A program made the position numbers and the translations under genes. The notes under the pieces were generated by a model. That model saw nothing but the letters and a program-made list of their open reading frames with translations, made no database searches and had not been told where the DNA came from. Below, piece by piece: positions 31,660 to 36,128 of a stretch of DNA of 36,128 nt (positions are counted from its first letter, which is position 1; each line of letters starts with the position of its first letter). This stretch comes from Schlesneria paludicola DSM 18645 (GTDB taxonomy: Bacteria > Planctomycetota > Planctomycetia > Planctomycetales > Planctomycetaceae): NCBI GenBank assembly GCA_945862235.1, contig CAMAYU010000041.1:1-36128 (forward strand). Reading direction: 5' to 3'.

Positions 31660-33138
31660 ATGGCTGTCGAAAATCGTATGGATAAGATCGTGGCTCTCGC
31701 CAAACGGCGCGGGTTTGTATTTCAATCGTCGGAAATTTACGGCGGGCTGAACGGCTTCTGGGACTACGGGCCGCTCGGTGTCGAACTGAAACGCAACGTC
31801 CGCCAAGCGTGGTGGGCCGACATGATTACGTCGCATGATGAAGTCTCGACGCTTCCCGGCGCGCCGTCGAGTTACGACATGGTTGGGCTCGAATCGTCGA
31901 TCGTGATGCACCCGCAGGTCTGGAAGGTCTCGGGCCACTACGACCTGTTCGCGGACAAGTTGATCGACTGCCGCGAGTGCAAAGGCCGCTTTCGCGCCGA
32001 CCATATTTCAACGAGCGAGTGTCCGCTCAAGCCCTCGAAGACGCCGGGCCAGCACGACAAGTGTCAGCTCACCGAACCGCGTGACTTCAATCTGATGTTC
32101 GAGACCTACACCGGTGCCGTGCGGAGCGAAGAGAACATGGCGTTCCTCCGTCCCGAGACCGCGCAGGGGATGTTCGTCAACTTCAAGAACATCTGCGATT
32201 CGAGCCGTGTGAAGATTCCCTTCGGCGTCGCTCAGATCGGGAAGAGCTTCCGCAACGAGATCACTCCGCGCAACTTCACGTTCCGTTCGCGCGAGTTCGA
32301 GCAGATGGAGATGGAGTTCTTCTGCCATCCGACTCAATCGTTCGCGTGGTACCAATACTGGCGCGACCGGCGCTACAACTGGTACATCAACCACGGCATC
32401 TCGACGAGCAACCTCATCCTGCGCGAGCACGCCAAGGAAGAGTTGGCTCACTACTCGGTCGGCACGGCGGACCTCGAATACGCCTTCCCGTTCCTCGAAG
32501 CGGGATCGTTCGGTGAGTTGGAAGGGGTCGCGCATCGCGGTGACTTCGACCTGCGATCGCACTCCGAAGGGAAGCTCTGCAAGCAGGACGGGCAGTTGGT
32601 CGTCGAGACCGGTCCCGACGGCAAGCCGAAGTACGTCGGCAGCGGTCGCGATTTGAGCTACTTCGATGAACAGGCTCGCGAACGCTACCTGCCGCACGTG
32701 ATCGAGCCAGCCGCCGGATGCGACCGCGCCACGCTCGCGTTCCTCTGCGAGTCGTATCACGAAGATCAGCAACCGGACGACAAGGGCGTGATGCAGGAGC
32801 GACTTGTCTTGAAGTTCCACCCGAAGTTGGCTCCCGTGAAGGTCGCCGTCTTCCCGCTCACGAAGAAGGACGGCCAACCCGACAAGGCCGCCGAGATTTA
32901 CCGAGCGTTCAAGAAAGCCGGCATCGCCGTCGAGTACGACCAGCAAGCCGCGATCGGTCGCCGTTATCGCCGCATGGACGAGATCGGCACGCCGTTTTGC
33001 ATCACCGTCGATGGCGACACGATGGCGGGCGAAGCTGCCAAGCGAGATACCGTGACGATCCGCGATCGCGACACGCTCGAACAAGTCCGCGTTCCGATCA
33101 GCGAGATCGTGGAACACGTTCGCGGACGGCTTCAATAA
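31660..33138 (+). CDS. glyQS: Glycyl-tRNA synthetase, single-chain dimeric (alpha-2) type
   Basis: It charges tRNA-Gly. The 492-residue class II synthetase is of the archaeal/eukaryotic-like homodimeric form, not the bacterial alpha2-beta2 GlyQ+GlyS form. Signatures are KRRGFVFQSSEIYGGLNGFW (N-terminal), SSYDMVGLESSIVMHPQVW, FLRPETAQGMFVNFKN, IGKSFRNEITPRNFTFRSRE (motif 2), EPAAGCDRATLAFLC (motif 3), and a C-terminal anticodon-binding domain (APVKVAVFPLTKKDGQ). The zinc-type cysteines C-R-E-C and a later cysteine lie in the insert at about 108-127. The ATG at 31660 has AAGG nine bases upstream; the open frame extends to 31492 only by overlapping comB. Confidence 0.96.
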   Translation: MAVENRMDKIVALAKRRGFVFQSSEIYGGLNGFWDYGPLGVELKRNVRQAWWADMITSHDEVSTLPGAPSSYDMVGLESSIVMHPQVWKVSGHYDLFADKLIDCRECKGRFRADHISTSECPLKPSKTPGQHDKCQLTEPRDFNLMFETYTGAVRSEENMAFLRPETAQGMFVNFKNICDSSRVKIPFGVAQIGKSFRNEITPRNFTFRSREFEQMEMEFFCHPTQSFAWYQYWRDRRYNWYINHGISTSNLILREHAKEELAHYSVGTADLEYAFPFLEAGSFGELEGVAHRGDFDLRSHSEGKLCKQDGQLVVETGPDGKPKYVGSGRDLSYFDEQARERYLPHVIEPAAGCDRATLAFLCESYHEDQQPDDKGVMQERLVLKFHPKLAPVKVAVFPLTKKDGQPDKAAEIYRAFKKAGIAVEYDQQAAIGRRYRRMDEIGTPFCITVDGDTMAGEAAKRDTVTIRDRDTLEQVRVPISEIVEHVRGRLQ

Positions 33139-33149
33139 GGCGGGATGAG

Positions 33150-33440
33150 AAAGACAAAATGATGGGGCGCAGAATGATGAAGGCGGGCCTCGTGCGGCTT
33201 CTTCGAGTCACGAATTCGTCGGTGCGCCTTGGTCTGCCTTCTTCCATTCGCGCTCTCCTCGATTCGCGCGGAAATCATCCGCGCGAATCGAGGGGAGCGC
33301 GAATGGAGGACAACGGCCGTGACGTGAATTCAATGAGCAACGGTAGTGTCGTGAGATGGACTTGAGCCTCACGAATACCCGTCGTCGCTGATTGAGCCTC
33401 GTCTGATTTTCATCATTTTGTGATCCATCATTCTGTCTTT
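33150..33440. repeat. Nested inverted repeats: outer 31-nt arms and an inner 30-bp hairpin
   Basis: The 339-bp gap between glyQS and manC holds no gene. The outer arms 33150-33180 and 33410-33440 are imperfect complements (about five or six mismatches, AAAGAC.GAATGATGG-like). Inside, 33243-33272 and 33278-33307 are complementary over 30 bp with one mismatch and a 5-nt loop (AATCA), giving a very stable hairpin of CCATTCGCGCTC...GATTCGCGCGGA composition. This may be one element inserted in another. Confidence 0.82.
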
Positions 33441-33477
33441 TGCTCAGGGTTCTGTGTTACCTCGATAAGGTCGATCA

Positions 33478-34602
33478 ATGCTGCATGCAGTCATCATGGC
33501 GGGTGGGAGCGGGACTCGTTTCTGGCCGCAGAGTCGCAAACGGCATCCGAAGCAGTTTCTGACGTTCACGGGAACGAACTCGCTGCTGCAAGACACGGTG
33601 GGGCGCTGTCCGCCTGTCGTGCCGGTCGAGCGGACATGGGTCGTGGCCAACGCGGAACACGCCGTTGAGGCGGGGAGGCAACTCCCCGACATCGCGGCCT
33701 CGCGCATTTTGCTCGAACCATGCGGACGGAACACCGCGCCATGCATCGGGTTGGCGGCGATTCAACTCCTCGCCATTGATCCCGAGGCCACGATGCTCGT
33801 GATGCCCGCCGATCACGTCATTCAGCCGATCGCCATGTTTCAGCAGGCGGTGCGAGAGGCCGAGGCACTCGTCGAGCGTGAGCCTTGTTCGCTGGTCCTG
33901 TTCGGGATCGAACCGACTTATCCCGCGACCGGGTTCGGCTACATCCAACGTGGTGAGCCGGTGCGGATGACGGCGACGGCCGCTGGTTCAACGAGTTCTG
34001 CGGGCGAAGAGTCGGTCACAGGTTGGCCCACGTTTCGAGTCCTCAGCTTTCAAGAGAAGCCGAACCAACTGACCGCCGCGCGGTATGCCGCGTCGGGCGA
34101 GTACTACTGGAACTGCGGTATTTTTGTTTGGCGTGCTCAGGCGATTCTCGACGCGCTGGCAACGTTCGCGCCGGAGATCACTCAACGGTTGAACCGACTG
34201 CGTTCGGCCATCGGTTCGCCCGAGTGGGCCGAGCTGTTGGAGACGGAGTTCCCGCAGATGCCGTCGATCTCCATCGACTACGCGGTCCTCGAAAAGACCT
34301 CGCACGTCTGCGTGTTGGAGGCACCATTCGAGTGGGACGATGTCGGCAGTTGGCAGGCACTGCCACGACTGATGCAACCGGGTGGCAACGGCAACACCGT
34401 CGAGGGACTCGTCTGCGAAGTCGATTCCTCCGGCTGCATCGCGCGGTCCACAGACGATCACCTGATCGCGCTCGTCGGCGTGAAGGACTTGATCGTCGTT
34501 CACACTCCGACCGCAACGCTGGTCGCTGACAAGCGGAACGAGGACTCGATCAAGCAACTGGTCGCGGAACTCAAACGACGCGGATTGAGCGAGTACTTGT
34601 GA
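33478..34602 (+). CDS. manC: Mannose-1-phosphate guanylyltransferase
   Basis: It makes GDP-mannose from mannose 1-phosphate and GTP for surface polysaccharides and glycoconjugates. The 374-residue protein has the nucleotidyltransferase signature AVIMAGGSGTRFWPQSRKRH (4-23) followed by PKQF, then MLVMPADHVI, PATGFGYIQRGEP, FQEKPN, YYWNCGIFVWRAQAILDAL, SIDYAVLEKT, and EWDDVGSWQAL. It lacks the C-terminal isomerase domain of the longer bifunctional enzymes. The ATG is preceded by AAGG about nine bases upstream. It is isolated from glyQS by the nested repeats and converges with trxB. Confidence 0.93.
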   Translation: MLHAVIMAGGSGTRFWPQSRKRHPKQFLTFTGTNSLLQDTVGRCPPVVPVERTWVVANAEHAVEAGRQLPDIAASRILLEPCGRNTAPCIGLAAIQLLAIDPEATMLVMPADHVIQPIAMFQQAVREAEALVEREPCSLVLFGIEPTYPATGFGYIQRGEPVRMTATAAGSTSSAGEESVTGWPTFRVLSFQEKPNQLTAARYAASGEYYWNCGIFVWRAQAILDALATFAPEITQRLNRLRSAIGSPEWAELLETEFPQMPSISIDYAVLEKTSHVCVLEAPFEWDDVGSWQALPRLMQPGGNGNTVEGLVCEVDSSGCIARSTDDHLIALVGVKDLIVVHTPTATLVADKRNEDSIKQLVAELKRRGLSEYL

Positions 34603-34642
34603 AGGTAATACGAGGCCGCTCGCCCAAATCCTGAAACTCGCG

Positions 34643-34781
34643 ACTCCACCGGGCTTGCGCCGGTGGCTCGCGGGTTTTTGCACTACTCGCGTCTCTAGTT
34701 CATTGGAATCACAAAATCAGATGAATCACCAACGTAGTGCAAAAACCTGAATCCACCGGGACAAGCCCAGTGGGGGGGGGG
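34643..34781. mobile_element. MITE-like palindromic element, copy B
   Basis: It has the same layout as copy A at 3647-3797. CCACCGGGCTTGCGCCGGTGG (34646-34666) then CTCGCGGGTTTTTGCACTACT (34667-34687) form the left side. GTAGTGCAAAAACC (34734-34747) and CCACCGGGACAAGCCCAGTGGGG (34753-34775) form the right. The centre differs from copy A, and the right end runs into ten Gs (34772-34781). It ends about 14 bp from the stop of the minus-strand trxB gene. Confidence 0.75.
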
Positions 34782-34794
34782 CATTCGGGCATTC

Positions 34795-35844
34795 CTAATG
34801 CACGCCCTGCCCTGCGAGCCAGCGTTCCGCATCGAGAGCCGCCATGCAGCCGGTTCCGGCGGAGGTGATCGCTTGGCGGTAATAGCTGTCGGCCACGTCG
34901 CCCGCCGCGAAGACGCCATCGACGCTGGTGTTCGTGCGGAACGGTTGCGAGTAGACGACATAGCCTTTGTCGTCGGTGGCGATCTGTCCCTTCAAGAAGT
35001 CGGTGTTGGGCGAGTGACCGATCGCACAGAACATCCCCGACGCGGCGAGATCTTCCGTCGCTCCCGTTTGCAGGTTCTTCAAGCGGACACCGGTGACTCC
35101 CAGCTTCTCGTCTCCGAGGACTTCTTCCACGCCCGAGAACCATTTCACAGTGATCTTCGGATTGTCGATCACGCGCTGGGCCATGATCTTGCTCGCGCGG
35201 AACTCGCCGCGTCGGTGAACGAGATACACGGTCGAAGCAAACTTGGTGAGATAGCTCGCCTCTTCCATCGCACTGTCACCGCCGCCAACAACAACCAGCG
35301 GCTTGTTGCGGAACCGAGGCAACGCCCCGTCGCAGACGGCACATGCTGAGACGCCGAAGTTTTTGAACTTCTCTTCGGACGGCAGGCCGAGATAGTTCGC
35401 TCGCGCGCCTGTCGCGATGATGATCGAGTGTGCGGTGATCGCTTCGCCGTCGAGCGGCTGGATCCGGAACGGATTCACGGAGAGATCGACTTCAAGAACA
35501 TCGTCGGTGATGACCCGCGTGCCGAAGTTCTTGGCCTGTTGCCGCATCAGCTCCATCAACTCGGGACCAGTCACACCGTGACCGCCGTGAGGTGCCATGA
35601 ACTGGCGTTGAGACTCGGGCAGTGCGGTCTCCAAGTACTGAGTCAGATTGCCGCCGGGGAAGCCGGGATAGTTCTCGACCTCGGTCGTGAGGGAGAGCTG
35701 TCCGAGCGGCAACGTTCCGCGCATCCGGTTCTCTTCGGTGAGAGCACCTTCAAACACGAGCGGTTCGAGGTTCGCTCGTGACGCATAAATCGCAGCCGAC
35801 CATCCGGCAGGGCCGGACCCAATAATGACCACTCGCTCCGTCAC
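34795..35844 (-). CDS. trxB: Thioredoxin-disulfide reductase
   Basis: It reduces thioredoxin with NADPH through FAD. The 349-residue protein has the FAD motif [31 protein letters not shown], the redox pair C168-A-V-C171 in VSACAVCDG, the NADPH fold [29 protein letters not shown], and the C-terminal [20 protein letters not shown]. Compared with E. coli TrxB it is about 30 residues longer because of two insertions in the FAD domain: about 35-46 (after VFEG) and about 66-90 ([15 protein letters not shown]...). The start is a GTG at 35844 with GAGGAG seven bases upstream; the frame stays open to 36096 but that part crosses a palindromic repeat. It converges with manC. Confidence 0.95.
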   Translation of the reverse strand: MTERVVIIGSGPAGWSAAIYASRANLEPLVFEGALTEENRMRGTLPLGQLSLTTEVENYPGFPGGNLTQYLETALPESQRQFMAPHGGHGVTGPELMELMRQQAKNFGTRVITDDVLEVDLSVNPFRIQPLDGEAITAHSIIIATGARANYLGLPSEEKFKNFGVSACAVCDGALPRFRNKPLVVVGGGDSAMEEASYLTKFASTVYLVHRRGEFRASKIMAQRVIDNPKITVKWFSGVEEVLGDEKLGVTGVRLKNLQTGATEDLAASGMFCAIGHSPNTDFLKGQIATDDKGYVVYSQPFRTNTSVDGVFAAGDVADSYYRQAITSAGTGCMAALDAERWLAGQGVH

Positions 35845-35892
35845 GCTGCTGCTCCTCGAAGTGTGCTGAACACGGAATTGACAGACTCTGGA

Positions 35893-35946
35893 ACGGGCAA
35901 TCTTGCCCGAGTGTTTTTGCGAAAACCAACTGGCAAGAGTGCCCGT
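35893..35946. repeat. Palindromic element upstream of trxB
   Basis: ACGGGCAATCTTGCC (35893-35907) and GGCAAGAGTGCCCGT (35932-35946) are complementary with one mismatch. The centre contains a small GTTTTT-GCG-AAAAC hairpin. It begins about 50 bp upstream of the trxB start. Confidence 0.72.
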
Positions 35947-36063
35947 CCGACGCGGATCAACCGGCGGATTTCCCGCCCGGCCAAAGGAGCGGGAACGATA
36001 ACGGCGGCTGTACAGACCGGCAACCGACTCCGCGCACGCAACAGGGCCATCGCCGTTTTCAGC

Positions 36064-36128
36064 GTAGGGTGTCGTCGAGTCTTCGAGACGCACCAAAACA
36101 AAGCGAGAAAGGTGCGTCTCGAAGACTC
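36064..36128. repeat. GTAGGGTG-type palindromic element cut by the window end
   Basis: It begins GTAGGGTGTCGTC at 36064. The arms GAGTCTTCGAGACGCACC (36077-36094) and GGTGCGTCTCGAAGACTC (36111-36128) are perfect complements, and the right outer part is outside the window. The pattern GTAGGGTG...GAGTCT.CGA.ACGCA is shared with the element at 23261-23346. Confidence 0.78.

Noticed and set aside
32008..33135. Long open frame antisense to glyQS
   Set aside because: The plus-strand frame is a clear glycyl-tRNA synthetase; the antisense product has no recognisable domain.
35845..36096. N-terminal extension of TrxB
   Set aside because: It crosses the palindrome at 35893-35946 and has no family similarity. 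The GTG at 35844 has GAGGAG at proper spacing and begins exactly at the FAD motif.
1..36128. tRNA, rRNA or integrase-type attachment sites
   Set aside because: I saw no cloverleaf with a GGTTCGA-type T arm, no rRNA-like sequence and no integrase gene. A covariance-model scan would be decisive for small RNAs.

Overview
The window looks like ordinary chromosome from a member of the Planctomycetota. The evidence is gene content: an adjacent DUF1549/DUF1553 cytochrome-like gene and DUF1501 gene, a DUF6807 (PmoA-like) protein, a Hanks-type Ser/Thr kinase, an ECF sigma/anti-sigma pair with a coiled-coil exported partner, a stand-alone ComB phosphatase, a lipoprotein with an FGE-sulfatase-type domain, and high GC throughout. 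I see no tRNA, rRNA, CRISPR array, integrase, transposase or phage gene.

Layout. 20-5597: rhomboid protease (+), DUF6807 protein (-), ClpP-like protein (+) and a large exported Sm-like/LamG-like protein (-). 5948-13642: a run of + genes comprising an M28 peptidase with PDZ domain, an FGE-type lipoprotein, a PH-domain protein, L-fuconate dehydratase and an FdhF/YdeP-type molybdopterin oxidoreductase. 13789-15455: purE-purK on the - strand, overlapping by 4 nt. 15850-25484: + strand, with a membrane-anchored FlgG-like protein, mscL, the sigma/anti-sigma/coiled-coil triplet, the DUF1549/1553 and DUF1501 pair, and a small LTXXQ-repeat protein. 25712-30696: - strand, with a lone MacB/FtsX-type permease, a kinase and recJ. 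30834-34602: + strand comB, glycyl-tRNA synthetase and mannose-1-phosphate guanylyltransferase. 34795-35844: trxB (-).

Most of the genes are housekeeping or lineage-typical. They include purine synthesis (purEK), translation (glyQS), repair (recJ), redox (trxB), sugar use (fucD, manC) and envelope or stress functions (mscL, LTXXQ protein, sigma cassette). The sigma factor, its probable membrane anti-sigma and the exported coiled-coil protein (12-nt and 2-nt gaps) read as one envelope-signalling operon. The DUF1549/DUF1501 pair follows on the same strand.

The most distinctive feature lies between the genes. Most sizeable intergenic gaps carry a long inverted repeat, from many different sequence families. 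All five convergent gene junctions have one. One copy (20272-20407) has 35-bp perfect terminal inverted repeats and is flanked by near-perfect 11-bp direct repeats, as expected of a MITE-like insertion. Another family is present twice, 31 kb apart, each copy next to the 3' end of a minus-strand gene. These elements, the FlgG-like chimera, and several enzymes with missing catalytic residues or inserts are the points most worth following up. All functional calls come from reading motifs by eye; no database search was run.
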